A stretch of 64,000 nt of DNA from Flavobacteriales bacterium (GTDB taxonomy: Bacteria > Bacteroidota > Bacteroidia > CAIKAF01): the NCBI GenBank assembly GCA_022402535.1, contig JAKRSD010000027.1:1-64000 (forward strand). The letters are read 5' to 3'. Positions within the stretch are counted from its first letter, which is position 1. Every line of letters starts with the position of its first letter. Below the pieces are notes generated by a model. It was not told the origin of the DNA. It worked only from the letters and a program-made list of their open reading frames with translations, and made no database searches. This document shows, one piece after another, positions 43,288 through 52,850 of this stretch. Position numbers and translations under genes: made by a program.

Positions 43288-43605
43288 TTATAATACCTGA
43301 ATTTGAGGATTAATTTCTTCCTGCCAGGCCAAAAGGCCTCCGGATAGATTAATGAGATTGGAGTATCCCTTTTCGGCAGATAAATAGCGGATCATTTTCT
43401 CGGAACGGCCTCCTGCTTTGCAGTGTATCACCACTTTTTTATCCGAAGGAATTTCATCCAGCCTCGAAAGCACTTCGCCCATAGGGATATGTTTCCCGTT
43501 GATGTTTCCGGTTTCAAATTCCAGTTTTTCCCGAATGTCAACCAGCAGGAAATCTTCGCCGGAATCCATCCAGTTTTTGAGTTCTTGAACTGTAATTTCG
43601 TTCAT
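43288..43605 (-). CDS. Rhodanese-like single-domain protein
   Basis: 105 residues, one rhodanese domain: LVDIREKLEFETGNI, catalytic Cys in HCKAGGRS, and GLLAWQ at the end. Cytoplasmic; carries sulfane sulfur as a persulfide or acts as a phosphatase-like Cys protein. It lies 25 bp after comA and just before DUF368 on one likely mRNA. Proximity to a sulfonate-forming enzyme may be meaningful but is not proof. Confidence 0.92.
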   Translation of the reverse strand: MNEITVQELKNWMDSGEDFLLVDIREKLEFETGNINGKHIPMGEVLSRLDEIPSDKKVVIHCKAGGRSEKMIRYLSAEKGYSNLINLSGGLLAWQEEINPQIQVL

Positions 43606-43630
43606 GCGTATTTCAATCTAATTGGAAAAA

Positions 43631-44467
43631 CTATCCGTTTTCTTCGTCGTCGTTGTATTCGTCTTCGGTTCCGTCTTCATTGAGCTGCACATATTTTTCG
43701 CGCAATTCCTGCGGAAGATGAAGGAAGAATGTATCGCCCCGCATACCCAGGCGCAGCGTTTCCAATGAAATTACCTCATCGGGGGCAATATTTCCCAGGT
43801 TTACATCTGAGCCTAACAGTTTGATAAAATAGGCCTGTTGCGCTTTATTCGGCGCTTCCCATAAGATGCTGTCTTTGGGGATTTTGTTCAGGATTTTATT
43901 AATTAAGGCTACGTGCGGTTTTCCTCCGGGACGATAAATACCAACGGTTCCGCTTTCGCGGGCTTCGGCAATCACTTTCCAGGCTCCGGCTTCCAGCTCG
44001 GTTTCCATCATCTGTTTCCAACGGTTGGGCGCGATGAAAATGCCCGCTTCCTTGGAACCTACCTCCGAAAATACTTTAAAATCTTTGGAAAGGTCTTTGA
44101 TGAGCTTCAGTTTTTCTTCGGGTTTCAGGCGTATGGAACCGTCAGAAATTTCAGCCGTGCTCAGTTTTAATTTTTTGAGCAGTTTGATGTAATCGCGAAA
44201 CATATCGCGCACCAGAAAGGCTTCAAAAAAAGTACCGCCCAGATAGGGCTGAATATTGGCCGATTTGTAAAGTTCAATTTTTTCTTCGAGTCGGTTGGTT
44301 ACGTAGGATGTACCAAAGCCCAACTTTACAAAATCGATACAATGTCCCGAAGATTCGATGAGGTCTTCTGCCTGACGCAGACTGAGACCTTTATCCATAA
44401 CCATGGTTACGCCGGCATTCCGGGGTTTGGTTCCTCTGTCGGGAACATAGGGGAGTTTTATTTTCAT
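43631..44467 (-). CDS. comA: Phosphosulfolactate synthase (ComA family)
   Basis: 278 residues. ComA adds sulfite to phosphoenolpyruvate to give (R)-phospho-3-sulfolactate, the first step of one coenzyme M pathway. A TIM-barrel enzyme with the motifs GVTMVMDKG near the N-terminus, DFVKLGFGTS, YLGGTFFEA, EISDGSIRL, FSEVGSKE, ILWEAPNKAQQ and LGNIAPDEVISLE. The acidic C-terminal tail (EDEYNDDEENG) is an add-on. No ComB, ComC or sulfopyruvate genes are next to it. In Bacteroidota, which make sulfonolipids and other sulfonates, it may feed a different sulfonate; that is inference. Confidence 0.88.
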   Translation of the reverse strand: MKIKLPYVPDRGTKPRNAGVTMVMDKGLSLRQAEDLIESSGHCIDFVKLGFGTSYVTNRLEEKIELYKSANIQPYLGGTFFEAFLVRDMFRDYIKLLKKLKLSTAEISDGSIRLKPEEKLKLIKDLSKDFKVFSEVGSKEAGIFIAPNRWKQMMETELEAGAWKVIAEARESGTVGIYRPGGKPHVALINKILNKIPKDSILWEAPNKAQQAYFIKLLGSDVNLGNIAPDEVISLETLRLGMRGDTFFLHLPQELREKYVQLNEDGTEDEYNDDEENG

Positions 44468-44530
44468 TGAAAATGAATTTTAGTTTACCTTACATTTCGG
44501 TGAACGGATTCCAGAAATGTGCCCGCAAAT

Positions 44531-45940
44531 TTAGAAATTGTAAAGACGCAAAACGGCAGGATGGTTCGAAAGTTCAGGAAAGAGTTTAATAAAGTCTTCC
44601 AAAAAATGGGGGTGTTTTTGGTAGGCTTCCTGTAGGGTTTCGCCTCCAAATACAGTGTCGCCCGCCAATAACTGGTAGGCCCCCCAACGGTAGAGCATTT
44701 CTGCATCATCCGGATTGTGCTTTACTCCTTCATAAATCACTTCGATGGCCTTTTCTGTATTTCCATTCAGAAAAAGGGTTTCGGCATAATTTGCCCAAAA
44801 ATCTTTCCAGGGAAGGTCGAACGAATGAAGGAACTCATAGACTTCAATGGCATCGTGGTAAATGCCTAAGTCTTTTTTGATATCCCCGTAATATAGAATG
44901 GCTTCCAGATTGGTGTCGTCATGTTTGAATGCAGTTTCCAGATAGGGAAGGGCTTCGGAGCTACGGCCCATCTGATCCAGTACAACCCCGATGCCCATAA
45001 ACGCATCGGAATAATCCGGTTCTTTGGCAATAGCCTGTTTGTAATAGTGAATGGCACTGTCGAATTCGCGCATATGCTCGAAACATTCGCCCAATGCAAA
45101 GTACAATCCCGCCGAAGGTTCCTCGCGGTTTAATACTTCTTTGTATACCTCGGCAGCTTCCTCATACCGCTCAAGCTCCATCAGGGTTTCTCCTTTGTGC
45201 AGATACCCTTCTATGTAATTTTCATTGGCCGTGATACTGAAATCAAAGGCTTCAATGGCTTTTTCGTATTGTTTGAGTTCCACCAGTAAAATGCCCAGAT
45301 AAGCCCAGGCCAGGTGGTTGTATGGATCTGAATTAATGAGCGATTCGAGGAATTGAGCCGTTTTTTCTTTTTCTTCCAGCGAACAAACCTGACAACAAAA
45401 TAGCAGCTCCAGATAAGCCATATCATTGTAGTTGTTTACCCGGATAGCCTTCTTTAAACTTTTAATGGCTTCGCCAAAATGACCGTTGTTCTGATATTCG
45501 TTGGCAATGTCAATATACACATAATCATGCTCTTCGGGATCCAGATAATTCAGCGCTTCCAGATAACAATCTACGGCATTGCGGAATTCACCTTTGTCGG
45601 AATAGACTTCAGCTTTCAACAGAAAAATATCGGGATTGCCGGTTTCCACCGATTGAATTTCGTCTAAGAGGGCAATGGCTTCATCATATTTCTTTTTGCG
45701 GATGAGTACCTGCGATTTACGGATTCTTAACTCGGTAGAAAAAGGATGTTGGGCAAGACCCATATTAATCACTTTTTCGGCTTTGGATATTTTATTTTTA
45801 GAGAGGTAATGGTCGAAAAATTCTTCAAAACGGTCTGCATCAAAAAATGATACTTCGTTGTTTTTCAATAGCTTTTCAAAAGCTTCCAAGTCTTGTGAAA
45901 ATTGCTCCTCATTGCGTTCATACTCTTCGTTCATACTCAT
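44531..45940 (-). CDS. Tetratricopeptide-repeat protein
   Basis: 469 residues of almost continuous TPRs from about 45 to 440 (for example KKYDEAIALLDEI, GHFGEAIKSLKKAI, KQYEKAIEAFDFSI, REFDSAIHYYKQAI). There is no signal peptide, so it is a cytoplasmic scaffold. The acidic N-terminus precedes the repeats. It has its own TAGCTTTG promoter and is followed after 63 bp by comA, so it may head the run comA-rhodanese-DUF368-aroE. The partner is unknown. Confidence 0.88.
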   Translation of the reverse strand: MSMNEEYERNEEQFSQDLEAFEKLLKNNEVSFFDADRFEEFFDHYLSKNKISKAEKVINMGLAQHPFSTELRIRKSQVLIRKKKYDEAIALLDEIQSVETGNPDIFLLKAEVYSDKGEFRNAVDCYLEALNYLDPEEHDYVYIDIANEYQNNGHFGEAIKSLKKAIRVNNYNDMAYLELLFCCQVCSLEEKEKTAQFLESLINSDPYNHLAWAYLGILLVELKQYEKAIEAFDFSITANENYIEGYLHKGETLMELERYEEAAEVYKEVLNREEPSAGLYFALGECFEHMREFDSAIHYYKQAIAKEPDYSDAFMGIGVVLDQMGRSSEALPYLETAFKHDDTNLEAILYYGDIKKDLGIYHDAIEVYEFLHSFDLPWKDFWANYAETLFLNGNTEKAIEVIYEGVKHNPDDAEMLYRWGAYQLLAGDTVFGGETLQEAYQKHPHFLEDFIKLFPELSNHPAVLRLYNF

Positions 45941-45974
45941 CCTTTATTCGTTATAAATGGAACATACTTCTCTG

Positions 45975-45982
45975 CAAAGCTA
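45975..45982 (-). promoter_or_regulatory. -7 promoter element (TAGCTTTG) of the TPR gene
   Basis: Exact TAnnTTTG match on the minus strand, 34 bases before the ATG. Confidence 0.55.
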
Positions 45983-46239
45983 CAACATTTAATCGGGGTG
46001 GTTTATTTGCCGCTTTTTGAGTTTTAAACAGGAAACGGCACAATGGATGTTTTAGTTTAAAAGGCACAATACTAACGGGTTAAAAATTTGTTATCATGTA
46101 GAATACATCAACCGGGAATAATGAAGGGATTGGAATATTAAGTCTATGTTGTTGATTTTGTGAAATATGCTTTGAGGTTGCGAGGTTCATGTTCATTCAA
46201 AATTTTTCAACACTAAATAAGGTTTACCGCTATACTCTG

Positions 46240-46247
46240 TACTTTTG
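46240..46247 (+). promoter_or_regulatory. -7 promoter element (TACTTTTG) of glmM
   Basis: Exact TAnnTTTG match, 18 bases before the ATG at 46266. It overlaps an in-frame TTG at 46245, which therefore cannot be the start. Confidence 0.6.
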
Positions 46248-46265
46248 CGCTCTATTTTTCAGCCC

Positions 46266-47693
46266 ATGACATTAATTAAAAGTATTTCAGGAATCAGAGG
46301 AACCATCGGAGGTAAACCGGGAGAAAGCCTTACTCCCTTAGATTTGGTGAAATATTCAGGAGCTTATGCATCCATCATAAAATCTTCAGTAGGTAACCGA
46401 AAAGCCAAAGTAGTAATCGGCAGAGACGGAAGAATTTCAGGTCCCATGGTATCCGAATTGGTTATTCAGACCTTGGTGGCATCCGGCATTCAGGTGATTG
46501 ATTTGGGATTATCTACCACGCCTTCGGTAGAAATGGCCGTAACGGGGCTTGCTGCCGACGGGGGCATCATTCTTACCGCAAGCCACAACCCCAAACAGTG
46601 GAATGCACTTAAACTGTTGAATAATAAAGGCGAATTTATTTCGGCATCCGAAGGTGAAGCGCTGTTGCAAAAAGCAGAAAATGAGCAGTTTGATTTTGTG
46701 GATGTCAATCATCTGGGTACTGTAGAAAAATATGAAGGAGGCTATATCCGCGAACATATCGAAGCCATTTTGGCATTGCCTTACGTGAATAAAGAATCCA
46801 TTGAAAATGCCGGTTTCAAAATCGTGGTGGATGCCATCAATTCATCGGGCGGAATAGCGGTTCCGATGCTTTTGGAAGCCCTGGGCGTTAAAGAAGTGGT
46901 CTGTTTAAATGCCATACCTGACGGACAGTTTGCGCATAATCCCGAACCTTTGCCTGAGCACCTGACCGAATTATGCGAAATGGTGGTGAAACATCAGGCA
47001 CATCTGGGGATTTCTGTAGATCCGGATGTGGACAGACTGGCCATGATTTGCGAAAATGGAGAACCCTTCGGTGAAGAATATACACTGGTTTCCGTGGCTG
47101 ATTTTATGCTCCGCCACAAAGTGGGTAATACGGTTTCAAATCTTTCTTCTTCCAGAGCATTACGCGACGTAACCGAAAAAGCGGGCGGCAAATATTTTGC
47201 CGCGGCAGTGGGCGAGGTGAATGTGGTGGAAAAAATGAAAAGCGAACATGCCGTAATCGGAGGCGAAGGAAACGGGGGCGTTATTTTACCCGATTTGCAT
47301 TACGGAAGAGATGCATTGGCAGGTATTGCCTTGTTTTTAACCCTGCTGGCTCAGGAAAAAAAGCCGGTTTCGGTGCTGAAAGCGACCTATCCGCCGTATT
47401 ATATTTCTAAAAATAAAATTGAACTTTCGCCCGAAATGGATGTGGATCATGTGCTTCGTTCGGTAGAAGAAAAATATGCCAAGTTTGACGTGAACACGAT
47501 TGACGGGGTGAAAATTGATTTTGAAAATGAATGGGTACATCTGCGTAAATCCAATACAGAGCCCATTATCCGCATTTATGCCGAAAGTGCATCGGAAGTA
47601 ACTGCCGATACCCTGGCAAACAAAATCATATCCGATATCCGCGAAATTATACGAAGCGGAGCGGAGCATGGAGAAACACGGAATAAATCATAA
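46266..47693 (+). CDS. glmM: Phosphoglucosamine mutase
   Basis: 475 residues. Converts glucosamine-6-P to glucosamine-1-P, the entry to UDP-GlcNAc for peptidoglycan. N-terminal SISGIRGTIGG, catalytic phosphoserine loop ILTASHNPKQWNA near 100, metal-binding DPDVDRLA, sugar loop GGEGNGG and phosphate-binding SNTEPIIRIYAE. A phosphoglucomutase/phosphomannomutase specificity is possible, but this type in Bacteroidota is usually GlmM. Transcribed from its own promoter; cysS follows after 76 bp with a separate promoter-like element. Confidence 0.9.
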   Translation: MTLIKSISGIRGTIGGKPGESLTPLDLVKYSGAYASIIKSSVGNRKAKVVIGRDGRISGPMVSELVIQTLVASGIQVIDLGLSTTPSVEMAVTGLAADGGIILTASHNPKQWNALKLLNNKGEFISASEGEALLQKAENEQFDFVDVNHLGTVEKYEGGYIREHIEAILALPYVNKESIENAGFKIVVDAINSSGGIAVPMLLEALGVKEVVCLNAIPDGQFAHNPEPLPEHLTELCEMVVKHQAHLGISVDPDVDRLAMICENGEPFGEEYTLVSVADFMLRHKVGNTVSNLSSSRALRDVTEKAGGKYFAAAVGEVNVVEKMKSEHAVIGGEGNGGVILPDLHYGRDALAGIALFLTLLAQEKKPVSVLKATYPPYYISKNKIELSPEMDVDHVLRSVEEKYAKFDVNTIDGVKIDFENEWVHLRKSNTEPIIRIYAESASEVTADTLANKIISDIREIIRSGAEHGETRNKS

Positions 47694-47769
47694 AATCTCG
47701 CTAAACCTGGGTATCTGTTTATAGATTCCGGTGCTATTTTGTTACTTTAGCCCCGTTTACAAAATCAAC

Positions 47770-49263
47770 ATGAATCAGGATTTGTTTTTATATAATTCCA
47801 TTGGCGGACAAAAAGTAAAGTTTGAACCCATAAATCCTCCTTTTGTGGGCATGTATGTGTGCGGACCTACCGTATACAGTGATGTGCATCTGGGAAATTG
47901 CCGTACGTTCCTCACGTTCGATTTGCTTTACCGCTACTTAACCCATCTGGGATATAAAGTTCGTTATGTAAGAAATATTACCGATGCGGGTCATTTGGAA
48001 AATGATGCCGATGCCGGAGAAGATAAAATTGCCAAAAAAGCCCGTCTGGAAGAATTGGAACCCATGGAAATTGTACAACGCTACACGGTAGGATTCCGCC
48101 ATGTTATGGGGTTATTCAATATGCTTCCGCCCAGTATAGAGCCTACGGCTACCGGGCATATTGTGGAGCAGATTGAAATGGTAAAAAAAATCATGGAGAA
48201 AGGTTTGGCCTATGAAGTAAACGGCTCCGTGTATTTTGATGTAATCAAATATCAGGAACAGTTTAAAAACTATGGAGAACTTTCGGGTCGTAAGATTGAT
48301 GAACTGATAGCGGGAGCCGGTGCCGAAAAAAGAACCTTGGAAGGACAGGATGAAAAGCGCAATCCGGTGGATTTTGCCATCTGGAAAAAGGCCTCTCCCT
48401 ATCATATTATGCGTTGGGTATCGCCCTGGGGCGAAGGTTTTCCGGGCTGGCATTTGGAGTGTTCGGCCATGAGTACCAAATACCTGGGCGAAGAATTTGA
48501 TATTCACGGTGGCGGTATGGATCTTAAATTCCCTCACCATGAAGCCGAAATAGCCCAAAATAATGCCTGCTGCAACCACGGCGGACCGAGGATTTGGTTG
48601 CATTCCAATATGTTAACCGTTAACGGAAAACGGATGGGTAAATCGGAAGGAAACGCCTTTCTTCCCGAAGAGTTGTTCGCCGGAAGTCATCCATTACTGA
48701 CCAAAGGATACAGTCCCATGACGGTCAGGTTTTTTATGCTGCAGGCGCATTACCGCAGCACATTGGATTTTTCTAATGAAGCGTTACATGCCGCCGAAAA
48801 AGGCTTTAAGCGGATAACCGATGCCGTTAACCTGTTGGCTTCACTTAAATCCGGCGTCGCTTCTGATTTCAATTGGAAACAGTGGGAATCCGAAGTGTAT
48901 GCCGCCATGAATGACGATTTGAACAGTCCCGTGGCTATTGCCCACTTGTTTGAAGCTGCCAAAAGAATCAATTCCATTTCGGAAGGAAAAGAATCGGTTT
49001 CAAAAGAAGATTTGGAAAGAATACAATATTTTATTCCTGTTTTTCTGCAGGATGTATTAGGCATCCGCAATGAAAATATGGCTGCCGGCAACGAAGAAAA
49101 TACGGTGGATGGATTGATGCAGCTGATTATCAACTTAAGGAATGAGGCCCGTTTCCGTAAAGATTTCCAGACCTCGGATATTATCCGCGACAGCCTGAAA
49201 GAAGTAGGAATTCAGTTGAAGGACGGAAAAGAAGGCACCGGTTGGGAAAAAACAACATCTTAA
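47770..49263 (+). CDS. cysS: Cysteinyl-tRNA synthetase
   Basis: 497 residues, class I synthetase. HIGH equivalent in [12 protein letters not shown], zinc ligands in the [12 protein letters not shown] and HHEAE segments, [13 protein letters not shown], and KMSKS equivalent RMGKSEGN; C-terminal helical anticodon domain. Start at the ATG at 47770: an upstream in-frame ATG at 47731 precedes TACTTTAG (47743-47750), which is one base off the promoter consensus. It heads a likely operon with the QC-like lipoprotein (4 bp on), the secreted unknown and the GMC oxidoreductase. Confidence 0.95.
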   Translation: MNQDLFLYNSIGGQKVKFEPINPPFVGMYVCGPTVYSDVHLGNCRTFLTFDLLYRYLTHLGYKVRYVRNITDAGHLENDADAGEDKIAKKARLEELEPMEIVQRYTVGFRHVMGLFNMLPPSIEPTATGHIVEQIEMVKKIMEKGLAYEVNGSVYFDVIKYQEQFKNYGELSGRKIDELIAGAGAEKRTLEGQDEKRNPVDFAIWKKASPYHIMRWVSPWGEGFPGWHLECSAMSTKYLGEEFDIHGGGMDLKFPHHEAEIAQNNACCNHGGPRIWLHSNMLTVNGKRMGKSEGNAFLPEELFAGSHPLLTKGYSPMTVRFFMLQAHYRSTLDFSNEALHAAEKGFKRITDAVNLLASLKSGVASDFNWKQWESEVYAAMNDDLNSPVAIAHLFEAAKRINSISEGKESVSKEDLERIQYFIPVFLQDVLGIRNENMAAGNEENTVDGLMQLIINLRNEARFRKDFQTSDIIRDSLKEVGIQLKDGKEGTGWEKTTS

Positions 49264-49267
49264 TTTC

Positions 49268-50269
49268 ATGAAAAAATCGATTGGTATATATTCTTTTTTG
49301 GCAGCGTTTTCGGGTCTGGTTTTGCTTTCCTGCGGGGACGGTAAAACGCCGGATAAACCCAAACCTACCGCACCGCCCACACAAACCGTTCAGAAAGAAT
49401 ATGTGGCTCCGCCTGATTTTAATGCAGACAGTGCATTCAATCAGATAAAAAAACAGGTTTCTTTCGGCCCCAGAATACCAAACACGGAAGCGCAAAAAAA
49501 ATGTGCGGACTGGCTCGCCAATACACTGAGAAAATACACGAAAGATGTAATTGTACAGGAAGCCGTTGTTACGGCTCATACCGGAGAACAGTTGCCTATG
49601 TATAACATCATGGCCCGGTTCAAACCGGAATCTTCCAACCGGATTTTACTTTGTGCGCACTGGGATACTCGTCCTTTTGCCGATATGGATAAGTCAGACA
49701 AAAAAGCCCGTTTCGACGGCGCTGATGACGGGGGAAGCGGTACGGCCGTTTTGCTTGAAATTGCCCGTATTATTTCAGAAACGCCACCGGAGGCCGGTAT
49801 TGATATCGTATTGTTTGATGTGGAAGATTACGGCACCAACGAAGGCGGAACCGATTCCTATTGCCTGGGTTCGCAGTATTGGGGTAAAAATCCACCCGTG
49901 GCAGGTTATTTTGCCAAATACGGCATACTGCTCGATATGGTGGGAGCCAAAGGTGCCCGTTTTGCCAAGGAGGGTTATTCGATGCAGGTGGCCCCTTCCG
50001 TTGTGGAAAAAGTATGGAGTACGGCTGCCCGCCTGGGTTATGGAGATATTTTCACGCAGGAACTTGCGCCTGCCGTTACCGATGATCACTATTTTGTAAG
50101 AAAATACACGGGAATTCCCTGTATTGACATCATTAACTATGGAAAACATAATAATGAAAACGGGTTTGGTCCGCATTGGCACACCCGCAATGACAACCTT
50201 TCCAATATTGATAAAAACATACTGAAAGCCGTTGGCCACACCGTGCTGGATGTAATTTATAACGAATAA
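49268..50269 (+). CDS. Glutaminyl-cyclase-like M28 lipoprotein
   Basis: 333 residues. A lipoprotein signal ends LLSC at 22, followed by a Pro/Lys/Thr linker. The M28 fold from about 60 carries the zinc-site pattern of type II glutaminyl-peptide cyclotransferases: LLCAHWDTRP, ADDGGSGTAV, LFDVEDYG, LLDMVGAKGARF, TDDHYFV and PHWHTRNDNLSNID. The single late His and the TDDH/WHT pair fit QC better than aminopeptidases. It would convert N-terminal Gln of exported proteins to pyroglutamate in the envelope. 4 bp after cysS. Confidence 0.85.
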   Translation: MKKSIGIYSFLAAFSGLVLLSCGDGKTPDKPKPTAPPTQTVQKEYVAPPDFNADSAFNQIKKQVSFGPRIPNTEAQKKCADWLANTLRKYTKDVIVQEAVVTAHTGEQLPMYNIMARFKPESSNRILLCAHWDTRPFADMDKSDKKARFDGADDGGSGTAVLLEIARIISETPPEAGIDIVLFDVEDYGTNEGGTDSYCLGSQYWGKNPPVAGYFAKYGILLDMVGAKGARFAKEGYSMQVAPSVVEKVWSTAARLGYGDIFTQELAPAVTDDHYFVRKYTGIPCIDIINYGKHNNENGFGPHWHTRNDNLSNIDKNILKAVGHTVLDVIYNE

Positions 50270-50290
50270 TTTTTAAAATAAACAGATACC

Positions 50291-50842
50291 ATGATTCGCT
50301 TTTCAGTTTTTGCTTTGTTCTTGATTCCTGCTTCTATACTAGCTCAAACGCCAAACAATGCCATTCCCAAAGAAATGGGCTTTGCTGTTTCCGTGAAAGG
50401 GGATACCCTTTTTGGAGAAGTAAACTACATGAAAAAAACGGGCTATAGACAAACCATGCAGGTTCGTATTGATGAGCAGACACAAAAAACGTGTAATCCC
50501 AAACAGTATTCATACATCAAAGCCGGTGAGAATGTATTTGAATCTTTCTTTGTGCCCGGAGGAGAAGATAAGCAGTTTTTTTGGTTGAAAACCGGAGGTA
50601 AAATATTCCTGTATGAATACCAGTATGAAATGTATCAACTGAATACTACAGTCACTAAATCTGAATATTACATCAGAACCAAAGGCTCAGAGGAATTGAC
50701 CAAACTGAACCCCAACAACTTTAAAAAGAAAGTGGGTGAATTGGTTGCCGACAATGCGAAAGTGTCAGAAATGATTTCTGCCAAAGACACTAAATTTGAG
50801 GCATTAGAGGAAATCATCACCCTATACAATAAAGAGAATTAA
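50291..50842 (+). CDS. Exported hypothetical protein
   Basis: 183 residues, family not recognised. The signal peptide ends SILAQ at about 19. The mature part is beta-rich (VSVKGDTLFGEVNYMKK, IDEQTQKTCNPKQYSY, FFWLKTGGKIFLYEYQYEMYQ) and the last 45 residues are helical and charged. One Cys, no membrane anchor; probably periplasmic. 21 bp after the cyclase gene and 11 bp before the GMC oxidoreductase, so it is in the same operon. Confidence 0.75.
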   Translation: MIRFSVFALFLIPASILAQTPNNAIPKEMGFAVSVKGDTLFGEVNYMKKTGYRQTMQVRIDEQTQKTCNPKQYSYIKAGENVFESFFVPGGEDKQFFWLKTGGKIFLYEYQYEMYQLNTTVTKSEYYIRTKGSEELTKLNPNNFKKKVGELVADNAKVSEMISAKDTKFEALEEIITLYNKEN

Positions 50843-50853
50843 TATAGTTTGCC

Positions 50854-52428
50854 ATGGAACTGAAACAGGAGTATGATTATGTGATTATCGGATCCGGTTT
50901 TGGAGGTTCTGTGGCCGCTTTGCGCCTCAGCGAAAAGGGCTATTCCGTATTGGTGATTGAAAAAGGAAAATGGTACGATGCCAAAGATTTTCCCAAGACT
51001 AACTGGAATTTCAGGAAATGGTTGTGGCTTCCTTCGCTGCGCCTGTTTGGTATCATGAAACTCACTTATTTCCGTCATATTGCCGTACTCAGCGGAGTGG
51101 GAGTGGGCGGAGGTTCGTTGGTGTATGCCAATACGCTTCCAAGGCCTAAAAAAGGATTTTTTAATCACGGAAGTTGGGCAAATCTGGCCGATTGGGAAAA
51201 CGAACTGGACGAACATTATAAAACGGCTCTTCGCATGCTGGGAGCGGTTAAAAACCCGTATATGGGTCCGGCAGATAATGCCTTGAAATCGGTTTCAGAA
51301 AAAGCGAATCTCACAAATCATTTTGAACCCACCCATGTGGCGGTATTGTTCGGTTCCAAACCTGATACGGTGGTTCCCGATCCTTTTTTTGACGGCAAAG
51401 GTCCCGAACGGGTAACCTGCAATTACTGCGGAAAATGCATGACCGGCTGCCCCAATAATTCTAAAAATACACTCGATAAAAATTACCTGCATCTGGCTCA
51501 GGGACTCGGAGCGCAAATTCTTGCGGAACAGGAAGTGAAAGATGTAAAACCCCTTGACGGCGAATCAGGAAAAACGGGATACGTTATTCGTTTTCAGTCC
51601 AGTACGCAATGGTTTTCGCGATCGCAGACCGTGAAAGCCAAAGGCGTAGTATTTGCCGGCGGTGTATTGGGTACGCTTCCTTTGTTGCTTCGTTTGTGCC
51701 GCAATTCGTTGCCCCGCATCAGCAAGCGCCTCGGATATGATATCCGTTCCAACAATGAGGCCCTCATCGGCATCACTACGCCCAACAATTCGTTGGATTT
51801 ATCCAAAGGCATTGCCATCGGTTCTATTGTAGAGGTGGATGAAAACAGCCACCTGGAGCCCTGTCGTTATGGAAACGGTTCGGGAGCCTGGCGGCCCGTG
51901 ATGATGCCGGCCATAAATGAGCCGAATTTCTTCAAACGGATTTCAAAACTTACCGTGAAAATAGTATCGGCTCCACTTGCCTGGCTGCGTGTGTATGCCG
52001 TAAAAGATTTTGGAAAAAGCACCGTGTTTCTGTTGTTCATGCAGAGTATTGACAGTACTATCCGCTTTCGTAAATCCATCTGGGGAACCAGTTCGGCCGT
52101 TTCCACGGGTACGGCTCCCACGGCATTTATAAATAAAGCCCACGAACTATCGGAAATGTATGCCCGCGAAATCAACGGTAAACCGCTCACCATTTTTACC
52201 GAAACCCTTACGGGGATTCCTTCCACGGCGCATATTCTGGGCGGCTGTGTGATGGGCGAAAGCCCTGAAACGGGTGTGATTGATAAAAACAACCGGGTAT
52301 TTGGCTACGAAAATATGATGGTTTGCGACGGTTCTATGATATCGGCCAACCCGGGTGTGAATCCCTCGCTGAGCATTACGGCCATTTCAGAGCGGGCCAT
52401 GAGTTTGATTCCGGCAAAAGGGCAATAG
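50854..52428 (+). CDS. GMC-type flavin oxidoreductase with CxxCxxCxxxCP motif
   Basis: 524 residues, without a signal peptide. FAD-binding IIGSGFGGSVAALRL at about 10-24 with VIEKG, the GMC region GVGVGGGSLVYANTL, and the C-terminal GMC block with HILGGCVMG, CDGSMISANPGVNPS and ITAISERAM. Closest in plan to cholesterol-oxidase-like GMC enzymes. At about 190-201 lies CNYCGKCMTGCP, which has exact 4Fe-4S ferredoxin spacing, followed by NNSKNTLDKNYL. Related GMC proteins have a similar Cys cluster; whether it binds iron-sulfur is unknown to me. Substrate unknown. Its stop is followed by a short intergenic repeat word (52422-52445). Confidence 0.85.
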   Translation: MELKQEYDYVIIGSGFGGSVAALRLSEKGYSVLVIEKGKWYDAKDFPKTNWNFRKWLWLPSLRLFGIMKLTYFRHIAVLSGVGVGGGSLVYANTLPRPKKGFFNHGSWANLADWENELDEHYKTALRMLGAVKNPYMGPADNALKSVSEKANLTNHFEPTHVAVLFGSKPDTVVPDPFFDGKGPERVTCNYCGKCMTGCPNNSKNTLDKNYLHLAQGLGAQILAEQEVKDVKPLDGESGKTGYVIRFQSSTQWFSRSQTVKAKGVVFAGGVLGTLPLLLRLCRNSLPRISKRLGYDIRSNNEALIGITTPNNSLDLSKGIAIGSIVEVDENSHLEPCRYGNGSGAWRPVMMPAINEPNFFKRISKLTVKIVSAPLAWLRVYAVKDFGKSTVFLLFMQSIDSTIRFRKSIWGTSSAVSTGTAPTAFINKAHELSEMYAREINGKPLTIFTETLTGIPSTAHILGGCVMGESPETGVIDKNNRVFGYENMMVCDGSMISANPGVNPSLSITAISERAMSLIPAKGQ

Positions 52429-52818
52429 GCATTAGGCAAGAGTTGTCTTAATGCTAATATTAGACCGCTTTACTCAAAAAAAAGTTATCGAATTATCGAA
52501 AAAGGGAGTGCAATAGACTTCTTCCAATTTTTCCGACATACGCATGAAAATGTTATTTTTCTTTTGCATTGATATACTTACGTTTGTCAGGCAGATGTTA
52601 AAAACGGCTGATTTTGTCCGGATAAAAATAAAATGCATGCCATATATTAGCCAAACCAATATCACTTCAACACCCTATGAGAGTTAATTTTCTGATAGAC
52701 AACACTTCAAGACCGGAATTTATTGGGGGCAGGCTTTTGTACTCTGATATTATTATCGCTTTTACTTCGTGTGGGTGTTATCACCTAAACGGAACGGTAT
52801 ATACCCTTAAAAAGAGAA

Positions 52819-52847
52819 GGAGGTGCAAGTCGTAGACTGACACCTCC
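52819..52847. repeat. Interrupted hairpin, GGAGGTG ... CACCTCC
   Basis: Outer arms of 7 bp (52819-52825 and 52841-52847) and inner arms AGTC/GACT around a 3-base loop, separated by a 2x2 mismatch. There is no T-run after it on either strand, so it is more likely an operator or RNA structure than a terminator. Confidence 0.6.
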
Positions 52848-52850
52848 CTC

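Larger units (their letters stand above)
45941..46265. other. Divergent intergenic region, TPR gene and glmM
   Basis: 325 bp with a minus-strand promoter (45975-45982) and a plus-strand promoter (46240-46247). Between them I see AT-rich sequence, no open frame of note and no strong hairpin. Confidence 0.5.

Noticed and set aside
52677-52835. 52-codon open frame in the leader of the beta-helix gene
   Set aside because: No ribosome-binding or promoter context, no family features, and its end runs into the hairpin at 52819. It could be a leader peptide, but nothing supports that.
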